This document shows, in pieces, positions 53,317-62,414 of a DNA stretch of 64,000 nucleotides. The notes below the pieces were generated by a model. The model was not told where the DNA came from, made no database searches, and was given only the letters and a program-made list of their open reading frames with translations. Position 1 is the stretch's first letter; every line of letters begins with the position of its first letter. Source of the DNA: Mycobacterium sp. (GTDB taxonomy: Bacteria > Actinomycetota > Actinomycetes > Mycobacteriales > Mycobacteriaceae); the NCBI GenBank assembly GCA_020438865.1, contig JAGQTU010000006.1, positions 25,797-89,796 of the forward strand, given 5' to 3'. The position numbers were made by a program, and so were the translations under genes.

Positions 53317-55752
53317 TCATCTGGTCGCCGTCGACCCACCCATCGCCGGGGCCGTTCCGATCACGCCCTCGGCCTCGAGCGTGTCGAGCTCCGCCGCGGA
53401 CAGGCCCAGCTCGGCTAACACTTCGCGGTTGTGTTGACCCAGCAGCGGCGCGGCGCTGGCGTGGAAGCGCTGCGGCCCGGACGAGAACCGGAACGGCAGC
53501 GTGCTGAAGTCCGCCGGCGGGTTCACCGGATGCTCGAGGCGCTCGAAGAACCCGCGCGCGGCGAGTTGCTCGAGTTCGTTCTGCCGGTGCGGCTGCATCA
53601 CCTTGGCCACCGGCACGCCGGTCGGCCACAGCGCGGCGACCACCTCGTCGCCGGTACGGGAACGACACCACTCGGCCAGGTGCCCGTCGATGAGGTCCTC
53701 GTGGGCACGGCGTCCGCTCATGGTCGCCAGCGACTCCTCGGTGGCCCAGTCCGGGGCACCCAGCGCGGCACGCAACGCCTCCCACTGCCCGTCGGTCTCG
53801 ACCGCGATCGCCACCCAGGAGTCGTCGCGGCCGAACTCATCGATCTCGCCGGTGCGGTAAAGGTTCTGCGGCACGGCCGCCGGCCCGCGGTTTCCGGTCC
53901 GCTGCAGAACCGCCCCGTAGGCGGTGTACTCGACGACCTGCTCGGCCGCGATGTTCAGCGCGGCGTCCACCATCGCCGCCTCGACCAGCGACCCCTCCCC
54001 CGTGCGCCGCCGGTGCTCGAGGGCGAGCAACACCCCGTTGAGCGCGTGCAGACCGGCGTTGGGATCACCCACCGAGTAGGGCTCGTAGGGATTGCGGTCG
54101 GGGTAGCCGGTCAGCCAGCTGATGCCGGCGGCCGCCTCGATCACGTAGGCGAAGGCCGGGTTGTCCCGCCACGGCCCGGCCAGGCCGAAGCCCGGCATGC
54201 GGAGCATGACGATGGCGGGGTTGATCCGTTGCACGGCAACGTAGTCCAGGCCGAGTTGGTCGAGCACGCGCGGCGTGTAGTTCTCGGCGATCACGTCGGC
54301 GGTGCCGATCAGCCGGGTCAGCAGTTCCCGGCCCCGCTCGGTGGCCAGGTCCAGGGTGATGTCCTTCTTGTTGGTGTTGAGCGCGGCGAAGATCGGTTGC
54401 TTCTCCCACCAGCCGTCCTCGGTCACCGGCACCCCGGAGATCAGCCGGGTGCCGTCCGGGCGGCGGGCCGACTCGACGTGGATCACCTCGGCGCCCAGCA
54501 TCGCCATCGGATGGGTGCAGGACGGTCCCGCCCAGAACGTGGTCAGATCCAGCACGCGAATACCGCTGAGCGGCAGCGGGTTCGACGTGCCACCCGCCGC
54601 GGTCCGTGAGCTACCGGCGGCGAGGCGGTGGGACTCGGTGTGTTCGCCGAGGCGGGGCGCTCGGCCGGGTGGCCGGAGCTCGACGCCGGAGATACGGTAC
54701 GGATGGGCCGGTTGGCGGAATCCGGCCGGGTTGCCGACGAACGATCCGCGGGCGACGAAGTGATCCAGGGATTCGATGTTGGCACCGTTGGCCACCGGCG
54801 CGTTGGGAATGCGGAACGCCGTGGCCAGCTCGCGCACTTCGGCACCGGTGTGATCAGCGACCCAGGCGTACAGGTCGTCGGCCTTCTCGTTGGCCTGTTC
54901 GGTGATCGACAGCGGCGAGTCCTCGTCGATCCAGTCCTCGTGGCCGGTCATCGCGCACAGGTCGAACCACTGCTGGGCGGTACCGCAGCCGAGGTCGATC
55001 AGACCGTCACTGGCCCTTGCGATTCCGGGCACGGTGAGCTTGCGGGCGTCGCGCCATGGCCGGCCCAACATCTCGAAATAGGTCACCGGGTAGTAGGTCA
55101 GGCCCATGACATGGCTTTCCAGCATGGACACGTCGATCAGTTCGCCCGCCGCCCCGCCGCGGATCCGCATGCGGGATGCCAGGATCGCCGCGCTGGCGTA
55201 CGCACCGGACAGGTAGTCGCCGACGCGCCCGCCGACGTACACCGGGGCCCGGTCGGGGGCGCCGCGGCCCAGCCCGACGATGCCGCCGGACCAGGCCTGC
55301 AGGGTGAATTCCGTTGCCGCGCGCCCACTCCAGGGGCCGGTCAGCCCGAACGGCGTGATCGAGGTGGCGATCAGATGCGGGTGGCGGGCCAGCATTTCCG
55401 CCGGCTCGAAGCGCGGCAATTCCGCTACCGGCGATCCGGTCGACCACACCACGGCGTCGGCCGACGCCAGCAGTTCGTCGACCATCTCCAGGTCATCCGC
55501 CACCCCGGGATCGGCAACCACGCTCTGCTTGGCGCCGGCCAGGAAGCCGAACAGCGCCCCGTCCTCACCGGCCGGGATGTGCGCCCCGGACGCGGACCAT
55601 CTGCGCAGTGGATCACCCTGGGGCGACTCGACTTTGATCACCTCGGCACCACCGTCGCACAGCAGCTTGGTGCAATAGCCGCCGGGTATGCCGGTGGCGA
55701 GTTCGACGACGACGAACCCGCTCAGCGGCGGGCCGGCCCGCCCTGGATCCAC
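53317..55752 (-). CDS. fused tandem CaiB/BaiF (class III) CoA-transferase
   Basis: An 811-aa protein made of two complete family III CoA-transferase domains, about residues 10-390 (SGFVVVELATGIPGGYCTKLLCDGGAEVIKVE starts it, cut here by family boundaries) and 405-800 (SGIRVLDLTTFWAGPS onward). The usual catalytic Asp is present in the second half (EAAMVDAALN) but is Glu in the equivalent place of the first (DVSMLESHVM), so only one active site may be normal. The reaction is CoA transfer between carboxylic acids. GTG 55752 follows the hydratase stop by four bases. Confidence 0.85.
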   Translation of the reverse strand: MDPGRAGPPLSGFVVVELATGIPGGYCTKLLCDGGAEVIKVESPQGDPLRRWSASGAHIPAGEDGALFGFLAGAKQSVVADPGVADDLEMVDELLASADAVVWSTGSPVAELPRFEPAEMLARHPHLIATSITPFGLTGPWSGRAATEFTLQAWSGGIVGLGRGAPDRAPVYVGGRVGDYLSGAYASAAILASRMRIRGGAAGELIDVSMLESHVMGLTYYPVTYFEMLGRPWRDARKLTVPGIARASDGLIDLGCGTAQQWFDLCAMTGHEDWIDEDSPLSITEQANEKADDLYAWVADHTGAEVRELATAFRIPNAPVANGANIESLDHFVARGSFVGNPAGFRQPAHPYRISGVELRPPGRAPRLGEHTESHRLAAGSSRTAAGGTSNPLPLSGIRVLDLTTFWAGPSCTHPMAMLGAEVIHVESARRPDGTRLISGVPVTEDGWWEKQPIFAALNTNKKDITLDLATERGRELLTRLIGTADVIAENYTPRVLDQLGLDYVAVQRINPAIVMLRMPGFGLAGPWRDNPAFAYVIEAAAGISWLTGYPDRNPYEPYSVGDPNAGLHALNGVLLALEHRRRTGEGSLVEAAMVDAALNIAAEQVVEYTAYGAVLQRTGNRGPAAVPQNLYRTGEIDEFGRDDSWVAIAVETDGQWEALRAALGAPDWATEESLATMSGRRAHEDLIDGHLAEWCRSRTGDEVVAALWPTGVPVAKVMQPHRQNELEQLAARGFFERLEHPVNPPADFSTLPFRFSSGPQRFHASAAPLLGQHNREVLAELGLSAAELDTLEAEGVIGTAPAMGGSTATR

Positions 55753-55756
55753 GGGG

Positions 55757-56722
55757 CTACTTCTTCTTCGACTTGGCGTTCTTGCGGCCGGTCTTCGACA
55801 GTCGCCACTCCGGAGGGAACTTGGCGTCATTGTCCTTGACCGCCCCGGACAGTCCCTCATCGAGGGCCTCGTGCATGTCCAGGTCATCGGCGTCGTGGGC
55901 GATGGCGGCGCCCATCGACTCGAAGTAGCCGCCGAGCAGGCTGCCCATGTACTCGCCCTGGAACTGCTTCATGACCTCGAAGAAGATCTTCTGCTGAAAC
56001 ACCGTGTCGGTCGGCCGGTTCCGCGCGCAGGCCAGGGCGTACTTGTCGACCTCGGCCTCCAGTTCCTCCCGCGGCACCACGCTGTTGAGAAAGTTGCACT
56101 CGGCCATCTCGGCGGCGGTGAACGGCCGGCCGGTGTAGACCATCTCCTGGAACTTGCGGATGCCCATCATCTGCGCCCACCACCACATCCGGGGGCCCCA
56201 CCCGTAGTACCGGAACGACGGGTGGCCGAACAGGGCGTCGTCGCTGGAGATCACCAGGTCGGCGTCGGCAGCCTGATAGAAGTGCCAGCCGTAGCAGTAG
56301 CCCTTGACCTCCAGGATGGAGATCTTCTTGAAGTCCTGCAGGGTCCGGATGCCCGAGTGCGGGCTGGCGTACCACGCGCTGATCGTGGCGCCGCGGCGAA
56401 ACGAGCCCTTGGGCGGGTACTTCACCTCACCGGCTGCGATCCGGAACTCCGAGAGCCGGGGTCCCTCATCCTCGTCGTCCTGCATCTCCATGAATTCGGG
56501 CAGGTCGGCACCGCTGCCGAGGTCCTCGCCGACGCCCCGGATCACCAGCACCTTCACCTCGTCGTCGACGCCGGCCTGGTACAGCAGGTCCGAATACCGC
56601 AGCCGCGCGGCCGCGGTCGGGGCGTTGAGATATTCGGGCCGGTTGAAGGTGATCGTCGCGATCTTGGTCTTCGGGTCCCGGTCGTAGAGGATGATCTCCT
56701 CGGCCGGTGGCCGCTTCGCCAT
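55757..56722 (-). CDS. enoyl-CoA hydratase/isomerase-like protein, divergent
   Basis: A 321-aa crotonase-fold protein, longer than usual (about 260). It has TITFNRPEYLNAPTAAAR, LGSGADLPEF for the first oxyanion loop and KGYCYGWHFYQAADADLVIS for the second. The Glu usually found in the FG-PE segment is replaced (FGHPSFRYYGWG), while the second Glu seems kept (FQEMVYTGR). A variant reaction such as C-C hydrolysis or isomerisation is therefore as likely as hydration. The C-terminus is Lys-rich. It starts immediately after the M24 stop codon. Confidence 0.8.
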   Translation of the reverse strand: MAKRPPAEEIILYDRDPKTKIATITFNRPEYLNAPTAAARLRYSDLLYQAGVDDEVKVLVIRGVGEDLGSGADLPEFMEMQDDEDEGPRLSEFRIAAGEVKYPPKGSFRRGATISAWYASPHSGIRTLQDFKKISILEVKGYCYGWHFYQAADADLVISSDDALFGHPSFRYYGWGPRMWWWAQMMGIRKFQEMVYTGRPFTAAEMAECNFLNSVVPREELEAEVDKYALACARNRPTDTVFQQKIFFEVMKQFQGEYMGSLLGGYFESMGAAIAHDADDLDMHEALDEGLSGAVKDNDAKFPPEWRLSKTGRKNAKSKKK

Positions 56723-57838
56723 TCACGCGCTCCAGACCGGGCTGGCGGTCAGTACCTCGGCACCGTCGTCGGTGATCAGGACCGCGTCGCGGCGGAAGAC
56801 CGCGCCGACGGCCGACTCGAAGACGTAGCCGGTGACGGCGAGCACCATGCCCGGCTCCAGCTGCTCGGCGGCGGCGGTCGCGGCGAGTTGCGGTGAGACG
56901 ACCGGAGAGTCGAACCCGGCCCCCAGCCCGTGCGCCACCGGTACCACCGGAAGCGCTTCACCGGCGGCCTCGTACGCCGCCAGCAACTCGGCGTTGGCGG
57001 CGCCGGGGCGGCATGCCCCGATCAACCGCTCGTGCAAGGCATCGGATCGCCCGAACAACGTGCGGGCCGCCGCGGTGACATCGCCGACGGGCCAGGTGCG
57101 GCCAACCTCGCCGATGTAACCGCGATCCAGCACCCCGGAGGCGAAGGCCACCAGGTCACCGTCCTGCACCCGGTCACCGTGCACCCGTCGCCACGGGTGA
57201 TCCTTCGCGGTCACCCATACGGCGTCCTGGTGCGCCGGTGTACTCACGCCGCCGGCCGTCATCGCCTCCAGTAGCACCGCGGTCAGATCCTGCACCGAGG
57301 CACCGGTTTCCAGCTTGGCGAGCCCGGCGGCCAGGCCGACCTCGGCCACCCGGATGGCCTCGCGCAGCGTGTCGATCTCATCCGGCGTCTTGATCCGGCG
57401 AGCGTCGCGGATGGCTGGCTCAGCGTCGACCAGCTCGGCGTTGGGGAACGCCTTTGGGAGCAGCTGAGCGAACCCCGGCGACAGCGCATCGGAACCCACT
57501 CGCCGCGCCGTCGCGGCGCCCGGGATCTTCTTGAGGTTCTCGATGGTGTTCATCGGATTCCACGCGATCCCGTAGAGGTTCTCGTGCGGGATGTCCTCGG
57601 GAACACCCTCGTCCCAGGTGCTCAGCAGGTGCACCGCGCCGTCGCGCAGCAGCACGCACGACGGCGCGAACGGTCGGGTTCCGGCCACCCAGAGCTGTTG
57701 TGCGCCACTGACATAGCGGATGTTGGACTGTCTGCCGAGGATCAGAATGTCCAGGTCGTGGGCTTCCATCTGGGCCAGTGCCCGCTCCCGCCGCCCGATG
57801 CGGAGAGCGCGCTCGTCGCCCAGGACCTCAGTCGCCAT
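56723..57838 (-). CDS. M24 (creatinase/prolidase-fold) protein without most metal ligands
   Basis: A 371-aa protein with an N-terminal creatinase_N domain and a C-terminal pita-bread fold. Four of the five metal ligands of M24 peptidases are altered: AFASGVL for the first Asp, YIGEVGRTW for the second Asp, LAVTGYV for one Glu and FRRDAVLIT for the other; the His in VAHGLGAGF stays. Metal-independent catalysis, as in creatinase, or a regulatory role with the next M24 protein is likely. Its ATG lies 11 nt inside the end of the upstream M24 gene. Confidence 0.82.
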   Translation of the reverse strand: MATEVLGDERALRIGRRERALAQMEAHDLDILILGRQSNIRYVSGAQQLWVAGTRPFAPSCVLLRDGAVHLLSTWDEGVPEDIPHENLYGIAWNPMNTIENLKKIPGAATARRVGSDALSPGFAQLLPKAFPNAELVDAEPAIRDARRIKTPDEIDTLREAIRVAEVGLAAGLAKLETGASVQDLTAVLLEAMTAGGVSTPAHQDAVWVTAKDHPWRRVHGDRVQDGDLVAFASGVLDRGYIGEVGRTWPVGDVTAAARTLFGRSDALHERLIGACRPGAANAELLAAYEAAGEALPVVPVAHGLGAGFDSPVVSPQLAATAAAEQLEPGMVLAVTGYVFESAVGAVFRRDAVLITDDGAEVLTASPVWSA

Positions 57839-59066
57839 AGGGCGAGTAGGGGTAGTCGGTCAACTTGATCCAGCCTTCCTCGGTGATGACCACGATCTCC
57901 TCGCTGCGGTAGCCGCCAGTGCCGTCCTCCCAGACCACCGGCTCCAGCACCAGAACCATCCCGGCCTGCAGCACGTAGTTCTCGTCGAACTCCTCACCGA
58001 GATCGGTTCCGATCATCGGCATTTCGGCGGCGTTGACGCCGATGCCGTGGCCGAGGTAGAAGTGCGGCAACCACGGCTTGACACCCTCGTTCGCGTCGGT
58101 CGCGGCCCGGCCCAGATCGGCCGCGGTGGCGCCGGCCTTTGTGACGTCCAGCACCGCGGCCATGATGTCGTGCCAGCGCCGGAACTGGGCCTGCTGGCGC
58201 GGGTTCGGGTCCTGCCCGACCACCCAGGTCCGGCCGAAGTCGGAGCAGTAGCCGCCATAGGTGATCGAGACGTCGGTCCACAGCACATCCCCGCTGCGCA
58301 GTTCACGCTCGGTGGACAGCAACGGCAGCGCGAGGTCCCCGTGGGTGGTCCACACACCCTTGGCTCGGGTGTCCGGCATGACCTGCCATATCGGCTCGAG
58401 CATGCTGGCCACCGCGCCGAGTTCGAAGGCGCGGCGCAGGAATTCGGCCGACAGGTCGATCTGGCGGATACCCGGCGCCAGCGCCCGCTGCACGTCGACC
58501 ATCGCGGTGTCGGTGATCTGGGCGGCCTTGCGGATGCAGCCGATCTCGTCGGCCGTCTTGACGGTCTTGGCGGCGCCGACGATCACCGCCGCATCTCCGG
58601 GTGCCCCGTCCGGGAACAGCCGGCTCGCCGAACGGCGCATGGCGCCAGTGAGCTCGTCGACGGCGACAGCCGTTCCGCGCGGGACGAGGCCAGCGACGAT
58701 GGCGGCGAAATGTTCGACCCCCTCGTCGAACTCGAGGTACACCGGCCCGTGTAGGTGGTCGGCGGGCAGGTCGGTCTCCTCGGCCGCCCCCTCGCGGAAC
58801 GGCAGGAACAGGTGCGGCGCCTGGTCGTCGGCGAGCACGAGGGCGACCGGGCGTTCGACGTGGGACAGCCCGGCGTCCCCGAGCGGCCAGCTGGTGCCGG
58901 TTGCGTAGGTGACCGCGTTGTTGCCCAACAGGATCAACGCACCGACACCGCGCTCGGTCATGGCGGCCCGCAGCCGGGCACCGGTCTCGGCGCGCATCCG
59001 GGCGCGGTCGGGCTGGGCCGGAATGTCGGCGAGGGACCGGACCGGCCCGGTCAGTGATGTGGTCAT
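57828..59066 (-). CDS. M24 family metallopeptidase-like hydrolase (Xaa-Pro peptidase type)
   Basis: A 412-aa paralogue of the following gene in which all five metal ligands appear intact: Asp in LWTDVSITY, Asp in CSDFGRTW, His in YLGHGIGV, Glu in LVLEPVV and Glu in RSEEIVVIT. It would be a di-metal hydrolase cleaving C-N bonds. The ATG at 59066 shares a base with the amidohydrolase stop (TGATG). The active/degenerate pair suggests a heterodimer. Confidence 0.87.
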   Translation of the reverse strand: MTTSLTGPVRSLADIPAQPDRARMRAETGARLRAAMTERGVGALILLGNNAVTYATGTSWPLGDAGLSHVERPVALVLADDQAPHLFLPFREGAAEETDLPADHLHGPVYLEFDEGVEHFAAIVAGLVPRGTAVAVDELTGAMRRSASRLFPDGAPGDAAVIVGAAKTVKTADEIGCIRKAAQITDTAMVDVQRALAPGIRQIDLSAEFLRRAFELGAVASMLEPIWQVMPDTRAKGVWTTHGDLALPLLSTERELRSGDVLWTDVSITYGGYCSDFGRTWVVGQDPNPRQQAQFRRWHDIMAAVLDVTKAGATAADLGRAATDANEGVKPWLPHFYLGHGIGVNAAEMPMIGTDLGEEFDENYVLQAGMVLVLEPVVWEDGTGGYRSEEIVVITEEGWIKLTDYPYSPYGD

Positions 59067-60226
59067 CAGACGCCCAGGAACTTCTTGGCGTTGGTGCTGC
59101 AGATCTTCACTGCGGCCTCCTGACCGACGGCGTCGACCACCGACTTGATCGAGCGCTGCGAGTACCCGAACGTGCTCTCGTTGTGCGGGTAGTCCGAGGA
59201 CCACATGACGTTGTCGACACCGATCTCGTCGAGCAGTCGCAGGCCCAGGGGATCGACCATGAACGATGCACTCATGTGGTTGTCCCAGTAGTAGCGGACG
59301 TCGTGTTCCACCTTGCGGTTGAACATGTGCTGGTAGGACGCCAGCAGGTGCTCGGCGTCCTGCAGTGCGGTGGCGACCCAGGCGATACCGCCCTCGAACC
59401 AGCCCACCTTCAGGCTCGGGTGGCGGTCCAGGATCCCGGAGAACAGGTACTTCGAGAAGGTTTCGCGGAAGCCGTCGACGTTGATCATCATGCCGACGAT
59501 GACGCTGTTCACCTCGCACGGCGTCTTCGGCGGAGTCTCACCGATGTGGTGGGAAATCGGCAGACCCGCGGCCTCGATCTCGTCCCACACCGGGCTGAAC
59601 GCGGTGCCGCCGTAGTCGATGATCTCACCGTCGACACCCTTGCCCGGGTTCAGCGGCAAGAGGAACGTCTTGAGCCCCAACGACTTCACCTCGGCCAGGG
59701 TGCGCCGGGCCCCGTCGGGATCCCACCAGTTGATCAGCCCGACGCCGTAGAAGTGGCCGTTGCTGCGTTCCTGCACCGCGGCGATGTGCTCGTTGTAGAT
59801 GCGGAACACCCGCTCGCGCAGCTCCAGATTCGGGTAGTGGAAGAGCGCCAGAACGGCGTTGGGGAACGCGAGTTCGGTGTCCACGCCGTCGGAGTGCAGT
59901 TCGGCGATACGGGCCTCGATGTTCGTGGTCGCCGCTCCGGCCAGGTCGTCGTACTGCATCAGCACCCGGCTGAAATCCAGGGGCAGGAAGGTCTGGCCCT
60001 TGCCCTTGCCGACCATGTAGGCGCCGTCCTCGTACCAGATGCGCGGCGCCTTCTCCTTGAGCTCCGGCGGGAACTTCTCGTAGAAGATGTCCTCGGACAA
60101 CGAGATGTGGTTGTCGGCGGAGAAGACCTCGGTGCCCGCAGGCAGGCCGTTGTCCTCACCGGCGTGAGTGAGACGATCCTTCGGTGCGCCGAAGCCGCCG
60201 GGGGGGTAGAGGGTGGGTGCTGACAT
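59066..60226 (-). CDS. amidohydrolase-2 family metal-dependent hydrolase or decarboxylase
   Basis: A 386-aa relative of the protein at 52060. Motifs: VFSADNHISLSEDIFYEKFP, LPISHHIGETPP, and MWSSDYPHNESTF near the C-terminus. ATG 60226 is favoured by GGAG eight bases upstream; a GTG at 60235 is also in frame. It follows the P450 gene and is overlapped by the M24 gene, so it belongs to the same operon. Confidence 0.87.
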   Translation of the reverse strand: MSAPTLYPPGGFGAPKDRLTHAGEDNGLPAGTEVFSADNHISLSEDIFYEKFPPELKEKAPRIWYEDGAYMVGKGKGQTFLPLDFSRVLMQYDDLAGAATTNIEARIAELHSDGVDTELAFPNAVLALFHYPNLELRERVFRIYNEHIAAVQERSNGHFYGVGLINWWDPDGARRTLAEVKSLGLKTFLLPLNPGKGVDGEIIDYGGTAFSPVWDEIEAAGLPISHHIGETPPKTPCEVNSVIVGMMINVDGFRETFSKYLFSGILDRHPSLKVGWFEGGIAWVATALQDAEHLLASYQHMFNRKVEHDVRYYWDNHMSASFMVDPLGLRLLDEIGVDNVMWSSDYPHNESTFGYSQRSIKSVVDAVGQEAAVKICSTNAKKFLGV

Positions 60227-60262
60227 CGTTGACACTCCAATCGGGCTGACGGTTAACGGTTT

Positions 60263-61498
60263 TCACCAGGTGACGGGTAGTTCGTAGACGCCGTAGGCGA
60301 GCTTGTCGTTCTTGAACGGGATCTCTTCGATCGGTGTCGCCAGGGCCAGCGTCGGGATTCGGCGCAACAGGGTGGCGAAGACGATCTGCAGTTCGGCCCG
60401 GGCCAACTGCTGGCCGACACACTGATGCCGGCCGTACCCGAAGGCGAGGTTCTTGTCGGCATCCGGGCGCTGCAGGTCCAGGCGGTCCGGGTGCGGGAAG
60501 GCTGCGGGATCCCAGTTCGCCGGGTTGAGGTCGATGATGATGCCCTCGCCGGTTTTGATGGTTTCGCCGGCGATGTCGATGTCTTCGGTGGCGACCCGGC
60601 GCTGACCGTTCTGGATGATCGACAGATACCGCAACAGTTCCTCGACGGCGTTGGCGATGACCTTGGGATCGTCGGTATCACGCAGAATCGCCAGCTGTTC
60701 GGGGTTCTCCAGCAGCGCCAGCACCCCGATGCCGATCATGTTGGCGGTCGTCTCGTGACCGGCGATGAGCAGGCCGCTGGCCAGCTGCGCGGCTTCCTTG
60801 ACACTGATCTCCCCGGCGGTGACGCGTTCGGCCAGATCGGAGACCGCGTCCTCGGCCGGATTCTGCATCTTCGTCTCGACGAGGTTGGACAGGTACTTCG
60901 CCAGGCTCATCGCGCCCTTCATGCTGTCCTCGGGCTTGGCGTAACGGGCCAGTCCGACGTTGGCATGCTCCTGGAAGAAACCGTGGTCTTCGTATGGCAC
61001 CCCGAGCATTTCGCAGATCACTTCGGTCGGCACCGGGAGCGCCAGTGCGGTGACCAGTTCGGCGGGCTTCGGGCCGGCCAGGATTGCATCGATTGCGTCG
61101 TCGGTGATCTTCTGGATCGCCGGGCGCAGGCCCTCCACCCGCTTGAAGGTGAACGGCTTGGACAGCATCCGGCGATAGAAGGTGTGCTCTTCGGCATCGG
61201 AGGTGAACACCGACCGGGGCCGCTTGTCGACCGTGGCGAGCATGTGCTCGTTCCAGTGTGGGAAGCCGGACTTGCGGTCATCGACGCTGACCCGGGAGTC
61301 GGCGAACAGCGCGCGGGCCTCCTCGTAGCCGGTGATCAGCCACGGGGTGCTGCCGTCCCAAATCCGCACCCGGCTCAATGGGGCGACGGCGGCCAACTCC
61401 ATCACCTCGGGTGGCGGCGCGAACGGGCACCGCGCCGAGCGTTCCATCGGGTACTCCGGCGCGGCGACCGCCTCCGTTGACGTCACTGTGTCGGACAT
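60263..61498 (-). CDS. cytochrome P450
   Basis: A 411-aa bacterial class I P450. I-helix oxygen motif GLLIAGHETTANM, ExxR in VEELLRYLS and the haem-thiolate loop FGYGRHQCVGQQLARAE are all intact. It should hydroxylate a hydrophobic substrate using electrons from the 3Fe-4S ferredoxin encoded just upstream. The ribosome site GAGGAG overlaps the ferredoxin stop codon. CYP family cannot be assigned by eye. Confidence 0.95.
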   Translation of the reverse strand: MSDTVTSTEAVAAPEYPMERSARCPFAPPPEVMELAAVAPLSRVRIWDGSTPWLITGYEEARALFADSRVSVDDRKSGFPHWNEHMLATVDKRPRSVFTSDAEEHTFYRRMLSKPFTFKRVEGLRPAIQKITDDAIDAILAGPKPAELVTALALPVPTEVICEMLGVPYEDHGFFQEHANVGLARYAKPEDSMKGAMSLAKYLSNLVETKMQNPAEDAVSDLAERVTAGEISVKEAAQLASGLLIAGHETTANMIGIGVLALLENPEQLAILRDTDDPKVIANAVEELLRYLSIIQNGQRRVATEDIDIAGETIKTGEGIIIDLNPANWDPAAFPHPDRLDLQRPDADKNLAFGYGRHQCVGQQLARAELQIVFATLLRRIPTLALATPIEEIPFKNDKLAYGVYELPVTW

Positions 61499-61500
61499 AC

Positions 61501-61695
61501 CTACTCCTCGACTTCGATGGCCTGGGCGGGACATGCCGCCGCAGCGCGGCGCACGTTGTCGGCCTTTTCGGCCGACGGATTCTCGTTGACCAGCACGACC
61601 ACGCCGTCCTCGTCGCGCTGGTCGAACACCGTGGCCGCGTTGAGCACACACTGTCCGGACGAAACACACTTGTCCTGATCGACGGTGACCTTCAT
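61501..61695 (-). CDS. [3Fe-4S] ferredoxin
   Basis: A 64-aa ferredoxin with Cys10, Cys16 and Cys55 (DKCVSSGQCV and AAACPAQAIEV). The second position of the usual cluster motif is Ser, which gives a 3Fe-4S centre, as in actinobacterial P450 partners. Starts seven bases after the TetR gene stop and ends two bases before the P450 ATG. Confidence 0.95.
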   Translation of the reverse strand: MKVTVDQDKCVSSGQCVLNAATVFDQRDEDGVVVLVNENPSAEKADNVRRAAAACPAQAIEVEE

Positions 61696-61702
61696 CGAAT
61701 CC

Positions 61703-62368
61703 CTACGCCTGTCGTGTCACTGGTGCGCGCCACAGACCGACGATCGCGTCGATCAGTCCAGAAGCGGCTGTGCGCCAACTGTTCGGGGGCAGTGCGGAGC
61801 CCTCGGCAAGGGCCCGCTCATAGTCGGCGCAGGTGTGGATGAGCAGATTGCGCGCCATGATGTTGCGTTCGGTCCGGACGTTGCCCGGCAGTTCGGGCAG
61901 GCACCGGCTGGTGCCCTCCAACACCTTCACCAGCGCCGGCAGCGCCAAGGCGTCGCGGGAGACCGTCTTGTAGTAGGCGGGATCGGCCATCACCTGGGCA
62001 GCGAACCGCGCGTACCAGGTGGGGTTGCCGAGTGCGGTCAGATGATCGGTCAACGGCAGCACCAGGCACCCGATCCAGTCGCGCAACTCGGTGGAGTCGC
62101 CCATCTCGGCCACCCGCTGCTCGCGCAGCCGCTCCACCGGGACGGCGTGCTTGTGCTCGATGGCGCGCACCAGGTCGGTCTTGGTGCCGAAGTGATAGCC
62201 GACGGCGGCGTTGTTGCCCTGCCCGGCGGCCTCACTGACCTGCCGGTTGGACACCGCGAATACGCCGTGTTCGGCGAACAGCCGCTCGGCCGCGACGAGG
62301 ATCGCCTCCCGGGTCAGACTGGCCCGATCGGTGCGGGAGCTCCTCGCTGGACTGGTCGCGGTGGTCAT
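61703..62368 (-). CDS. TetR-family transcriptional regulator
   Basis: A 221-aa repressor. The N-terminal helix-turn-helix (REAILVAAERLFAEHG; NRQVSEAAGQGNNAAVGYHF; KTDLVRAIEH) lies at residues about 19-72, and the C-terminal ligand domain is not conserved. First gene of an eight-gene catabolic operon, with a palindrome 34-45 nt before its start and another before the neighbouring SDR gene, so autoregulation is likely. The inducer is probably a pathway substrate or its CoA ester. Confidence 0.92.
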   Translation of the reverse strand: MTTATSPARSSRTDRASLTREAILVAAERLFAEHGVFAVSNRQVSEAAGQGNNAAVGYHFGTKTDLVRAIEHKHAVPVERLREQRVAEMGDSTELRDWIGCLVLPLTDHLTALGNPTWYARFAAQVMADPAYYKTVSRDALALPALVKVLEGTSRCLPELPGNVRTERNIMARNLLIHTCADYERALAEGSALPPNSWRTAASGLIDAIVGLWRAPVTRQA

Positions 62369-62401
62369 CGGATGCCAGTCAACCGCCCCGAAGTCTTTAA
62401 G

Positions 62402-62413
62402 TCAAGTGATTGA
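62402..62413 (-). promoter_or_regulatory. operator candidate TCAAGTGATTGA upstream of the TetR operon
   Basis: TCAA-GTGA-TTGA palindrome with TTAAG/TTTAG flanks, in the 46-nt gap between the SDR stop and the TetR start. It shares TCAAG(T/C)GATTGA(T/C)TTA with the site at 63265. Confidence 0.65.
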
Positions 62414-62414
62414 T

